From an uncultured Collinsella sp. (GTDB taxonomy: Bacteria; Actinomycetota; Coriobacteriia; Coriobacteriales; Coriobacteriaceae): a stretch of DNA of 64,000 nucleotides. The stretch's first letter is position 1. Each line of letters begins with the position of its first letter. The notes below the pieces were generated by a model. The model saw only the letters and a list, made by a program, of their open reading frames with translations. It ran no database searches and had not been told where the DNA came from. Where the stretch lies: assembly GCA_934630855.1 (NCBI GenBank), contig CAKTWW010000003.1, positions 1-64,000 of the forward strand, in the 5' to 3' direction. Position numbers and translations under genes: made by a program. Positions 50,085 through 57,988 of this stretch are shown one piece after another.

Positions 50085-51287
50085 ATGAACGGCTATACAT
50101 TTTTCGCGCCGACCAAGGTGTTGTTTGGCGCGGGCAAACTGAGCGAGCTGGGCGCACAGAAGCTCCCCGGCGCCAAGGCGCTCATCGTCACAACGGGCGG
50201 CAACTCGGTCAAGCGCTTTGGATATCTGCAGCGCGTGGAGGCCGAGCTCGACCGTGCTGGCGTGGAACACGAGCTGTTCGACCGTATTGAGCCCAACCCG
50301 CTGCGCGAGACCGTCAACGCAGGTGGCTGGATGGCGCGCACCCATGGCTGCGACTTTGTGCTGGCGCTCGGCGGCGGCTCGGTCATGGACGGCAGCAAGG
50401 GCATCTGCGCGGTGGCGGCAAACCCGCACACGGACGCCGAGGGCAACGAGTGCCCTGGTGATATCTGGGACTTTGTGAACGGCGGCACCGCGCTTGGACT
50501 GCCCATCCCCAACGACCCGCTGCCGCTGGTGTGCGTGACCACGACGGCCGGCACCGGCTCCGAGGTCGATGCGGGCGGCGTTTTGTCCTGCGAGGAAAAC
50601 GACGAGAAGCTCCGCCTGGGCGACCCGCGTCTGTTCCCGGTGCTTTCGGTTGTCGACCCCGAGCTTATGGTGAGCGTTCCGGCGCGCCTGACGGCTTATC
50701 AGGGATTTGATGCCCTGTTCCACAACGTTGAGTGCTATATCGCCAATACCAACACGCCCATGGGTGACATGGTTTGCCGCGAGGGTATCCGACGCGCCGC
50801 CGCTTCGCTGGCTGCGTGCGTGAACAGCGGCGACGACCTGGATGCTCGTGCCGAGCTCGCTTTTGCCAACACGCTCGGCGGCTATGCCATGGTGTGCTCG
50901 GGCTGCGCTGGATGCCACGGCCTTGAGCATGGCATGAGCGCACATCATCACGACCTGCCGCACGGCGCCGGCCTCATCATGATCGCGCGCGCCTACCACA
51001 CGTGGATGATTGACCACGGTGCCGCGCCCGAGCGCTATATCGACATGGCACGCCTGATGGGTAATGCCGAGGCGGATGATCCGCACGATTTTGTCGCTGA
51101 GCTCACGCGCCTGATGGAGGCCTGCCATGTGGCCGATCTTGCCATGAGCGAATGGGGGATTACCGCCGATGAGCTGCCCGCGATTGCGCACAACGCCCTA
51201 ACGACCAACGGTGCCCTGTTCGGCCACGATCCCATCGCCCTGACCGAGCCCGACGTCGTCGAGATCCTCAAGCAAAGCTATTGCTAA
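50085..51287 (+). CDS. Iron-containing alcohol dehydrogenase
   Basis: This 400-residue group III alcohol dehydrogenase of the butanol-dehydrogenase type interconverts alcohols and aldehydes with NAD(P)H. Motifs are FGAGKLSELG, the cofactor loop LALGGGSVMDGSKGI, TTTAGTGSEVDAGGVL, and metal ligands in GFDALFHNVECYI (Asp, His), CHGLEHGMSAHHHDLPHGAG (His pair). The substrate is not evident from sequence. ATG 50085 has GAGGAGATC upstream. It is monocistronic; the hairpin array starts 16 nt after the stop. Confidence 0.95.
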   Translation: MNGYTFFAPTKVLFGAGKLSELGAQKLPGAKALIVTTGGNSVKRFGYLQRVEAELDRAGVEHELFDRIEPNPLRETVNAGGWMARTHGCDFVLALGGGSVMDGSKGICAVAANPHTDAEGNECPGDIWDFVNGGTALGLPIPNDPLPLVCVTTTAGTGSEVDAGGVLSCEENDEKLRLGDPRLFPVLSVVDPELMVSVPARLTAYQGFDALFHNVECYIANTNTPMGDMVCREGIRRAAASLAACVNSGDDLDARAELAFANTLGGYAMVCSGCAGCHGLEHGMSAHHHDLPHGAGLIMIARAYHTWMIDHGAAPERYIDMARLMGNAEADDPHDFVAELTRLMEACHVADLAMSEWGITADELPAIAHNALTTNGALFGHDPIALTEPDVVEILKQSYC

Positions 51288-51302
51288 CTACCTTGCTGCT
51301 TT

Positions 51303-51520
51303 GTCTCAATCTGTAACATCTGCAGCCGTTTTTGACGAGTAACTGTTACAGATTGAGATTTTCTCTTCAGGGGAATTCGAATGTCTCGATCTGTAACAGT
51401 TAGACGAGGATTTGGCCCCTAACTGTTACAGATTGAGATAAACAACAGGGGCTTAAACGTCTCGTCTCAATCTGTAACACCTAGACGCAAATTCTGCCCC
51501 TAGATGTTACAGATTGAGAC
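51303..51520. repeat. Three regularly spaced palindromes (TGTTACAGATTGAGA family)
   Basis: Three copies of a palindromic unit start at 51303, 51383 and 51464 (spacing 80-81 nt). Outer arms TCTCAATCTGTAACA / TGTTACAGATTGAGA are 15-19 bp and almost invariant. The loops (GCAGCCGTTTTTGACGAG, GACGAGGATTTGGCCCC and similar) are diverged but share a GACG core. They lie between the convergent alcohol dehydrogenase and DXS-like genes. Confidence 0.85.
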
Positions 51521-51542
51521 AATCGATTCGTGAAAACAAAAA

Positions 51543-51570
51543 TCTCCGCAAGGGCGTTTTCCTTTGCGGA
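51543..51570 (-). terminator. Terminator of the DXS-like gene
   Basis: CTCCGCAAGG and CCTTTGCGGAG form a stem just after the stop codon, followed on the minus strand by ATTTTTGTTTT. On the plus strand GTTTTTC follows, so it may work both ways. Confidence 0.8.
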
Positions 51571-51577
51571 GGTTTTT

Positions 51578-53359
51578 CTACTCGTTTAGCAGTCTTACGG
51601 CCTCTGCGGTCATGTTTTCGACCGTCATGCCGTTCTGTGCCAACAGCTCGTGGGGGTCGTAGCGGTCGGGGAAGCCCTTGGCGATGCCAAAGGTGCGGGT
51701 GCGCAGCGGCGTGCAAGCCAGGTAACATGCCACGCGCTCGCCCCAGCCGCCGTCCAGGATGCCGTCCTCGATGGTCACGACAACACGATGCTCGGCGGCA
51801 AGGCTGTCGAGGAATTCGCGGTCGAGCTCGGTTGCGAAACGTGGGTTGACGAGCGTGGCCTCGATACCGTACTCGGCGGCCAAGCGGTTTGCCACGCGCT
51901 CGCCCAGCTCATAGAAATCGCCGAGCGCGAGCACGGCCACATCGCGGCCCTCGCGCGCCACGTTGTAGCGGGCGAGGCTATAGTCGGCGTCCTCGGCAGG
52001 CGCCAAGTCGGGGCGGCTTACCAGGCCAATGCCCGGCACGCGAATCGCCACGGGATGCTCGCGATGGTCGAGCGACCAGCTCAGCATGGACAGATATTCC
52101 TCCATGCAGGCCGGCGCCAGGTAACGCATGTTGGGAAGAGCGCCCAGCATGGAAATATCAAAGAACGAAAGGTGCGTCTCGGACGTGGTGCCAAAGATCG
52201 ACGCGCCAAATACCAAGATGGTCGCCGGGGCGTCGTTGAGGCACAGGTCGTGCCACAGCTCGTCATAGGCGCGTTGCAAAAACGTGCCGTACACGCCAAA
52301 GACCGGCTTGGCGCCCGAGCGGGCGAGCGCGGTGGCGAAGGTGACGGCGTGCTCCTCGGCAATGCCCACATCGACAAATTGCTTGCCGGCGGCAGCGCGA
52401 AGCTCGGGCGTAAATCCCATGATGTAGGGCGTGGCGGCCGTAATGCCCACGACCTCCGGGTCGCGCGCAATGGCGGCACTGAGCGCCTCGCCCGTAATAT
52501 CGGCATAGGTGCGCGGTGCGGGCTCGCTCGGATGGCCCGGGCAGAGCTTGCGGCCGGTCGCCATGTCAAACGGACCCACGTGGTGCCAATGCTCGGGGTC
52601 GTTTTGAGCCGGCTCAAAGCCCTTGCCCTTGGCGGTCGAGATGTGCAGCACGATGGGGTGGTCGATGTTACGCAGCTCCTGCAGCGTGTCGACCAAGGCC
52701 AGCACATCGTTGCCGGCGTCCAGATAGCGGTAGTCGAGCCCCATGGCGCGGAAGATATTGCGCTCGGCCGTTCCGTTGCTGGCGCGCAGCTCGGCCAGAT
52801 TGCGATAGAGGCCGCCGTGGTTCTCGGCAATGGACTGGTCGTTATCGTTGACGATGATAATCAGGTTGCTGTCGAGCTCGGCGGCATTGTCGAGGCCCTC
52901 AAACGCCAAGCCGCCCGAAAGCGAGCCGTCACCAATAATGGTAATGACGTTGTACGTATCGCCTGCCAGATCGCGAGCGTGCGCCAGGCCGCAGCCCAGG
53001 CTCACCGACGTGGAGGTGTGGCCCATGGCGAACAGGTCGTGCTCGGACTCGTCGGGGTTGGCAAAGCCAGAAGCCTCGCCAAAACGTGCCGGGTCAATAT
53101 AGGTGTACGTGCGTCCGGTCAGCGCCTTGTGGGCGTAGGTCTGGTGCGACACGTCAAAGACGATCTTGTCGGTGGGGGAGTTAAACACGCGATGGAGCGC
53201 GACCGTGAGCTCAACGACGCCCAAGTTGGGGGCAACGTGTCCGCCGACGGCGGCGGAGCTTTCGAGGATGGCGTGGCGGATCTCGTCGCAGAGCAGTGGA
53301 AGCTCGGCGCGATTGAGAGCCTTGACGTCCTCGGGCGTTGTCGTTTGCGTAAGCAGCAT
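51578..53359 (-). CDS. DXS-like transketolase with altered acceptor site
   Basis: This 593-residue thiamine-diphosphate enzyme is clearly related to 1-deoxy-D-xylulose-5-phosphate synthase: GGHVAPNLGVVELTVALH (His41), FDVSHQTYAHK, the ThDP motif GDGSLSGG...NDND, DVGIAEEHAVTFA (Glu335) and VYGTFLQRAYDE. However, the segment equivalent to DRAG...GxDGxTH reads FGASIFGTTSETH, and the RYPRG equivalent reads IRVPGIG. By eye this removes E. coli Arg420, Asp427 and Arg478, which hold glyceraldehyde 3-phosphate. ThDP chemistry should work but the acceptor probably differs. It is usually annotated dxs; no other isoprenoid gene is nearby. Confidence 0.85.
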   Translation of the reverse strand: MLLTQTTTPEDVKALNRAELPLLCDEIRHAILESSAAVGGHVAPNLGVVELTVALHRVFNSPTDKIVFDVSHQTYAHKALTGRTYTYIDPARFGEASGFANPDESEHDLFAMGHTSTSVSLGCGLAHARDLAGDTYNVITIIGDGSLSGGLAFEGLDNAAELDSNLIIIVNDNDQSIAENHGGLYRNLAELRASNGTAERNIFRAMGLDYRYLDAGNDVLALVDTLQELRNIDHPIVLHISTAKGKGFEPAQNDPEHWHHVGPFDMATGRKLCPGHPSEPAPRTYADITGEALSAAIARDPEVVGITAATPYIMGFTPELRAAAGKQFVDVGIAEEHAVTFATALARSGAKPVFGVYGTFLQRAYDELWHDLCLNDAPATILVFGASIFGTTSETHLSFFDISMLGALPNMRYLAPACMEEYLSMLSWSLDHREHPVAIRVPGIGLVSRPDLAPAEDADYSLARYNVAREGRDVAVLALGDFYELGERVANRLAAEYGIEATLVNPRFATELDREFLDSLAAEHRVVVTIEDGILDGGWGERVACYLACTPLRTRTFGIAKGFPDRYDPHELLAQNGMTVENMTAEAVRLLNE

Positions 53360-53587
53360 CGTTGTTGGTTACTCCATGCGAATCGAGCACCGGCGCTCCC
53401 TCGGCCGGCACAATTGCACAAGACAGTCTCGCACATTTTGGCGTTTGATATGTGACGGCGGCGCGGTGATTCGCCAACTGGTGGGGCAAAACGTTTTGTC
53501 CGATGCCATACTGGTGTATTCCATGATGATTTTATTGATTGCGCGCCGGCCGTCGCCTGCCGTCGAGAGCCGCTGGAAGGAGGCCGC

Positions 53588-54121
53588 ATGTCCGAAACCA
53601 CTCGTGCCGAGAGGATCGCGCGCGAAGTTGACCATGCAGCCCGCCAGCTGGCCCAGGCGGGGCGTTTGGACTTGACGCGCGAGTTTATCCAGCACGGCGA
53701 CGTGACGGTGTATGCGCATGTGACCTCGGTGGCACGGGCAAGCCTGTCCTTTGCTGAGCGCTTGGACCGTGTTGGCGTTTCGGTTGACCGCGCCTCGCTG
53801 CTGCGTGGAGCCTTGCTGCACGATTACTTTCTCTACGATTGGCACGATCCCGACCCGAGCCATCGGCTGCATGGGTTTCGGCATCCGTTCTTTGCCCTGG
53901 CGCGTGCCGAGGAAGATTTTGAGTTGACGCCGCGCGAGCGGAATATCATCGCGCGCCATATGTTTCCACTGGTACCGGTGCCGCCGACGTGTCGCGAGGC
54001 CTGGATTGTGTGCCTGGCGGATAAGTGGTGCGCGTTGTGCGAGACGGTTGCCGGCCGTCTGCCGCGCAAGGGCGGCACGAACGATTTGAACGAGGGCTCG
54101 AGCGAGAAGAGGAGAGGGTAG
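53588..54121 (+). CDS. HD-domain phosphohydrolase-like protein
   Basis: This 177-residue HD-superfamily protein has ALLHDYFLYDWHD (HD pair), HGFRHPFFALARAEEDFELTPRERNIIARHMFP and CLADKWCALCE, consistent with a metal-dependent nucleotide phosphohydrolase. The substrate is unknown. ATG 53588 has GGAAGGAGG upstream. It is followed 3 nt later by a PF06541 membrane protein gene; this pair is common in Firmicutes and Coriobacteria. Confidence 0.88.
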   Translation: MSETTRAERIAREVDHAARQLAQAGRLDLTREFIQHGDVTVYAHVTSVARASLSFAERLDRVGVSVDRASLLRGALLHDYFLYDWHDPDPSHRLHGFRHPFFALARAEEDFELTPRERNIIARHMFPLVPVPPTCREAWIVCLADKWCALCETVAGRLPRKGGTNDLNEGSSEKRRG

Positions 54122-54124
54122 ACG

Positions 54125-55144
54125 GTGGGGACCGCGATCGACATAGCATTTGACGGTGCGACACTTGCCGCCTGTCCGCTCTCGGCGTTGGTGCTTTCGT
54201 TTGCCTTCTACGGTTTTTGCGGCTGGGCATGGGAGTCGACAGTCTGCGCCATGCTCAATCACGGACGCTTTGCCAACAGCGGCTTTTTGCTGGGACCGTG
54301 CTGCCCCATCTACGGCGCGGGCGGCATCGCCTGTTGGCTGCTGCTGCGCGGGATTCCGGATGCCTCGAGTCAGTTTGTCGCTGCGGCGCTCGTGTGCAGT
54401 GTGATCGAATATAGCGTGGGCGTGCTGCTGGAGAAAACGACCGGCGCTCGCTTTTGGGACTATTCGCACCTGCCCTTTAACCTGCACGGACGTATTTGCC
54501 TGTACTGGGCCTGCGCGTTTGGCCTGGGAGCACTGTGCATTTGTCGCTTGGTAGAGCCAGCGCTGCTGGGGCTGCTCGGCCATCTGCCGGTGTTGATCGT
54601 GCGGCTGGCGGCCTTTGCCGTTGCCGTTGCGATGATGGTCGACGCGATGTGTTCGCTGGCGAGCTGGCGCCGTCTGTCCGACCAGCTCGAGCGGGTGCGC
54701 GCCGACCTTGCCGACCGCATTAACGAATCGCTTGCCGACGCCTCGGATTCCATGCTCGAGCGTATTCCCGATTCGGCGATTGACTCGGTGGCGCAGACGC
54801 ATATCCGCAGCCGTGCCGTGAACGCGTGGCTGGCAGAGCTGGGCGATGCGGCGCTCGATGCCCTGCGCGAGAAGGCTTCGGTACCGACGTTTATCTCGGA
54901 CGGCGCTCGCGGTCTGGCGCTTGCCGCTCGCCGCGTTGCCGATGCCGCACCGAGCGTGCCGCGCCCGTCGCTCGGCCGTCTCCGCGCCGGCAGGCGCGCA
55001 GGCCGTCCGGTGCCGAGCGTGTCGCTCAGCCGTCGTGACCTGCGCTTTTTCAACGCCTTCCCACGCCTGCGCATCAACCGCTACGAGGGCGTCATCCGAG
55101 CCACCAACCTCCGCGACCGCGCCCGCGAGCTGTTCCGTCGCTAG
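54125..55144 (+). CDS. PF06541 (CmpB-like) membrane protein
   Basis: GTG 54125, product 339 residues. The N-terminal half has about five helices with the family motif FYGFCGWAWESTVCAMLNHGRFANSGFLLGPCCPIYGAGGI and LEKTTGARFWDYSHLPFNLHGRICLYW. The C-terminal half is a charged helical cytoplasmic region rich in Arg and Ala. The family is labelled 'putative ABC transporter permease', but there is no ATPase partner here and transport is unproven. It is co-transcribed with the HD gene. Confidence 0.87.
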   Translation: MGTAIDIAFDGATLAACPLSALVLSFAFYGFCGWAWESTVCAMLNHGRFANSGFLLGPCCPIYGAGGIACWLLLRGIPDASSQFVAAALVCSVIEYSVGVLLEKTTGARFWDYSHLPFNLHGRICLYWACAFGLGALCICRLVEPALLGLLGHLPVLIVRLAAFAVAVAMMVDAMCSLASWRRLSDQLERVRADLADRINESLADASDSMLERIPDSAIDSVAQTHIRSRAVNAWLAELGDAALDALREKASVPTFISDGARGLALAARRVADAAPSVPRPSLGRLRAGRRAGRPVPSVSLSRRDLRFFNAFPRLRINRYEGVIRATNLRDRARELFRR

Positions 55145-55342
55145 CCGGGGCCGGGCCGGGCGCGCCCCTTTCGCCCGCACATTTCCCGTTCGTTTCGCGT
55201 CCGTTGCCGCGCCGTTTCCAAGATTGCGGCACCGTTTCCATTCGACAACGCAGCGTTTAACAACGCCGTATCTGGTCTACACCAGTTGCCCCTCGGCTCC
55301 ATCATGGACGCCGACAACGTTCATGCGACCAAGGGGGAGCGA

Positions 55343-56620
55343 ATGTACGATACGGGATCAACAACGTTTATGCTCATCTGCACCATGCTCGTGTTTTTAA
55401 TGACACCGGGCCTGGCGTTTTTCTACGGCGGCCTGTCCAGGCGCAAAAATGTCATCAACACCATGCTTATGTGCTTTGGTGTCATTGGCCTGGTGGGCGT
55501 GCTGTGGATTGTGGCCGGCTGGTCGCTGGCCTACGGCGGCGACGGTTCCAATCCGTTTATTGGAGGCTTTGACCAGCTGCTGTGCCTGCCGGTGCTCAAC
55601 CAGGTGCTGCAGGCGGCCGAGGGCACCGCGACGGACGGTGCCGTCTACCCGGAGATCATCAACATCGCCTTCCAGATGGCGTTTGCCATGATCACGGCCG
55701 CCATCGTCACGGGCAGCCTTGCCGGACGCGTTAAGTTTGGCGCCATGACGGCCTTCCTGGGCATTTGGCTGCTTGTGGTCTACGCGCCGCTCGCCCATAT
55801 GGTGTGGGGCGGCGAGGGCTCCTTTATCGGCGACATCATCGGCGCGCTGGACTTTGCCGGCGGCGACGTGGTGCATATCTCGTCCGGTCTGACGGGCTTG
55901 ATTCTCTGCCTGATGCTCGGCCGTCGTCGCGGCTTTGGCATGGTGAGCTATCGACCGCATAACGTGCCGTTTGTGGCACTGGGCGCCGGTCTGCTTTGGT
56001 TTGGCTGGTTTGGCTTTAACGGCGGCAGCGAGTTTAAGGCCGACGCCGTGGCCGCGCTTGCCATCCTCAATACCGTGACGACCAGCGCGGCGGGCATGGT
56101 CTCGTGGCTTGCCATCGAGCGCGTGCACACCGGCCGTCCCACGCTGGTGGGCGCCAGCACCGGCTTGGTTGCGGGCCTCGTGGTGGTCACGCCGGGCGCG
56201 GGTTTTGTCGAGCCGTGGGCGGCACTGGTCATGGGCCTGGTCGTCTCGCCCGTCTGCTATTTTGCCATCAGCCATCTTAAGACCAAGTTCGGCTACGACG
56301 ACGCGCTCGATGCGTTCGGCTGCCATGGCATCGGCGGCATCCTGGGCGGCGTGCTCACGGGCCTGTTCTGCGTGCCGGAGCTTTCGTGGACCGGCAAGGG
56401 CGGCCTGTTCTACACGGGCGACGTGTCGCTGCTCATCTCGCAGATTCTGGGTATTGTGGTGACGATCGTTATCGTGCTGGTGCTCGACCTGGTGATCGCC
56501 GCGGTAGTCAAGGCGCTCTTCCACGGCAGCCTGCGCGTAGACGAGGCCGACGAGGCGCTGGGCCTGGATGCCAGTCAGCACGGCGAAAGTGCCTACCCCT
56601 CGTTCTCGGGACTCGATTAG
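55343..56620 (+). CDS. amt: Ammonium transporter
   Basis: ATG 55343 (GGGGGAGC upstream) gives about 425 residues with eleven helices. Amt/Rh family motifs are GLAFFYGGLSRRKNV, DFAGGDVVHISSGLTGL (signature), FGWFGFNGGSEF, and the pore histidines in DVVHISSG and DAFGCHGIGGILGG. It mediates ammonium uptake. The C-terminal cytoplasmic tail is short. It is followed, after a repeat-containing gap of 191 nt, by a PII gene, the standard regulatory partner. Confidence 0.96.
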   Translation: MYDTGSTTFMLICTMLVFLMTPGLAFFYGGLSRRKNVINTMLMCFGVIGLVGVLWIVAGWSLAYGGDGSNPFIGGFDQLLCLPVLNQVLQAAEGTATDGAVYPEIINIAFQMAFAMITAAIVTGSLAGRVKFGAMTAFLGIWLLVVYAPLAHMVWGGEGSFIGDIIGALDFAGGDVVHISSGLTGLILCLMLGRRRGFGMVSYRPHNVPFVALGAGLLWFGWFGFNGGSEFKADAVAALAILNTVTTSAAGMVSWLAIERVHTGRPTLVGASTGLVAGLVVVTPGAGFVEPWAALVMGLVVSPVCYFAISHLKTKFGYDDALDAFGCHGIGGILGGVLTGLFCVPELSWTGKGGLFYTGDVSLLISQILGIVVTIVIVLVLDLVIAAVVKALFHGSLRVDEADEALGLDASQHGESAYPSFSGLD

Positions 56621-56622
56621 CA

Positions 56623-56770
56623 GCTTCCCCAAGCTCCGCACCTTGCCCTTCAAACCGTCGCGCGGCTTCCCCAGGCACCGCACCTTGGGTTTCAAACCGT
56701 CGCTTGCGTACAAAAGTACGCGGCGCTCCTCTTTCAACCCAATCTGCGGCACCTGGGAAACCCGCGTTTG
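56623..56770. repeat. Two direct 42-bp repeats and one inverted copy
   Basis: A unit beginning GCTTCCCCAAGCTCCGCACC (56623) recurs at 56665 with about 80% identity. A third, inverted copy lies at about 56735-56770 (TTTCAACCCAATCTGCGGCA and on). The inverted copy lets the leader of the PII gene fold into a long hairpin. It fills the gap between amt and glnK. Confidence 0.65.
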
Positions 56771-56811
56771 TGAAAGGCAATTCATTTCTTTGATAAAGAG
56801 AGGAATTCACT

Positions 56812-57150
56812 ATGAAGAAGATTACGGCGATCGTTCGTGCTGAGAAGCTTGAGGTTCTTAAGGACGCACTGTTTGCTGCTGATGTTCGCGGTATGACTAT
56901 TAACCAGGTGCAGGGCTGCGGCGCGCAGCACGGCTGGAAGGAGTACGTGCGCGGCAACGAATTGCTTGTCAACACGATCCCTAAGGTACAGTTCACCCTT
57001 ATCTGTGCCGATGAACATGTCGATGGTATTGTCGACATCATCTGCAACGCCGCACGCACCGGCGCCGTCGGCGACGGCAAGATCTGGGTCGAGCCGGTCG
57101 AAGAGGTCATCCGCATCCGAACCGGCGAACACGGCCCCGCCGCGGTGTAG
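56812..57150 (+). CDS. glnK: PII nitrogen regulatory protein (GlnK-like)
   Basis: This 112-residue PII signal protein binds ATP/ADP and 2-oxoglutarate and gates the ammonium channel. Conserved parts are MKKITAIVRAEKLEVLKDAL, GMTINQVQGCG and the C-terminal GAVGDGKIWVEPVEEVIRIRTGE. In the T-loop (HGWKEYVRGNELLVNTIPK) the position of the modified Tyr51 is Leu. So uridylylation is not expected there; control would be by effector binding alone. The start is ATG 56812 with AGAGAGG upstream. Confidence 0.95.
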   Translation: MKKITAIVRAEKLEVLKDALFAADVRGMTINQVQGCGAQHGWKEYVRGNELLVNTIPKVQFTLICADEHVDGIVDIICNAARTGAVGDGKIWVEPVEEVIRIRTGEHGPAAV

Positions 57151-57224
57151 AACCGACCGTTTGCCATCCGCAACGTTAAAATATCGCAATGAGGCATAAG
57201 GCTTGCGTTGCGGATGGGCGGATT

Positions 57225-57887
57225 ATGGGTCGCAATAAATATCCCGAGGAGACGGTCGCGAAGATTCTCGACGCGGCGCTGGAGCTATTCTGCGCACAGG
57301 GTTATGAGGGAACGAGCATCCAGGATATCGTTGACCGTCTCGATGGCATGACCAAGGGCGCTATCTATCATCACTTCAAGAGCAAAGAAGAGATTTTCAA
57401 CGCCGCATTTGATCGAGCGATGGCTCCCGTTGTTGAGCGCCGCCGCGCGACGCTCGGTGCTGGCAATTTGACGGGCGCCCAAAAGCTCAAGCGACTTTAT
57501 GCGCCTGAGTCCGTCGTACCACAAATTGAGCTTTGGGCCCGCATGCATCCGGCGGCAGATCCGGTAAAGAGTTCGCGTCTGTTGGCGTTGCAGTATCAGG
57601 GCTCGTTTGACGAATCGGCGGATGGCTATTTATTGCCGGTGATCGAGGAGGGCATCGCCGACGGCTCCATTGTGTGCGAATGCCCGCGTGAGGCGGCAGA
57701 GGCCGTATCGTTGTTGGCGAATCTTTGGCTGTTGCCATTGTTTCGTCCGCTTGAGTCTAAGGAACGAATGGTCGCTCGCGCGCAATGTTTGGCGCAGATG
57801 GCGGCCGCGGTGGGGCTCGATTTGGGGGAAGAAGTGCTTCAGACAACGGCTCAGATTTGGGACGTTTGGAGCCGTGCGGGGTGGTAA
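57225..57887 (+). CDS. TetR-family transcriptional regulator of the adjacent MFS gene
   Basis: ATG 57225 gives about 220 residues. The TetR helix-turn-helix is EETVAKILDAALELFCAQGYEGTSIQDIVDRLDGMTKGAIYHHFKSKEEIF. The C-terminal domain is the usual variable ligand-binding part. Two matching palindromic operators follow the gene and flank the promoter region of the MFS transporter. It probably represses that transporter and responds to its substrate. Confidence 0.93.
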   Translation: MGRNKYPEETVAKILDAALELFCAQGYEGTSIQDIVDRLDGMTKGAIYHHFKSKEEIFNAAFDRAMAPVVERRRATLGAGNLTGAQKLKRLYAPESVVPQIELWARMHPAADPVKSSRLLALQYQGSFDESADGYLLPVIEEGIADGSIVCECPREAAEAVSLLANLWLLPLFRPLESKERMVARAQCLAQMAAAVGLDLGEEVLQTTAQIWDVWSRAGW

Positions 57888-57910
57888 TATACATACTAAC
57901 GGTATGTATA
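57888..57910. promoter_or_regulatory. TetR-type operator 1
   Basis: TATACATAC (57888-57896), 5-nt spacer TAACG, GTATGTATA (57902-57910): a perfect 9-bp inverted repeat at the end of the TetR gene. Confidence 0.75.
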
Positions 57911-57954
57911 TTGATGTAAGAGGGTGGCTACGGCTGCCCTTTTCAAGTCATTAA

Positions 57955-57975
57955 ATACATACCAATAGTATGTAT
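57955..57975. promoter_or_regulatory. TetR-type operator 2 overlapping the MFS leader
   Basis: ATACATAC (57955-57962), spacer CAATA, GTATGTAT (57968-57975): the same half-sites as operator 1, centred 66 bp away. The site ends directly at the AGGAGG ribosome site of the MFS gene. Confidence 0.75.
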
Positions 57976-57988
57976 AGGAGGCAAGGCT

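Noticed and set aside
51303..51520. Short CRISPR array
   Set aside because: The palindromic arms are outward-facing pairs with diverged loops, not identical repeats with unique spacers. Only three units and no cas genes.
51650..53455. 601-codon frame on the plus strand
   Set aside because: Shadow of the DXS-like gene; no ribosome site or recognisable fold.
53369..55180. 603-codon frame on the minus strand
   Set aside because: Runs across two plus-strand genes (HD and PF06541) and is rich in Arg/Gln/His, typical of an antisense frame.
55397..56785. 462-codon frame on the minus strand
   Set aside because: Antisense to the ammonium transporter, whose Amt signature is unambiguous.
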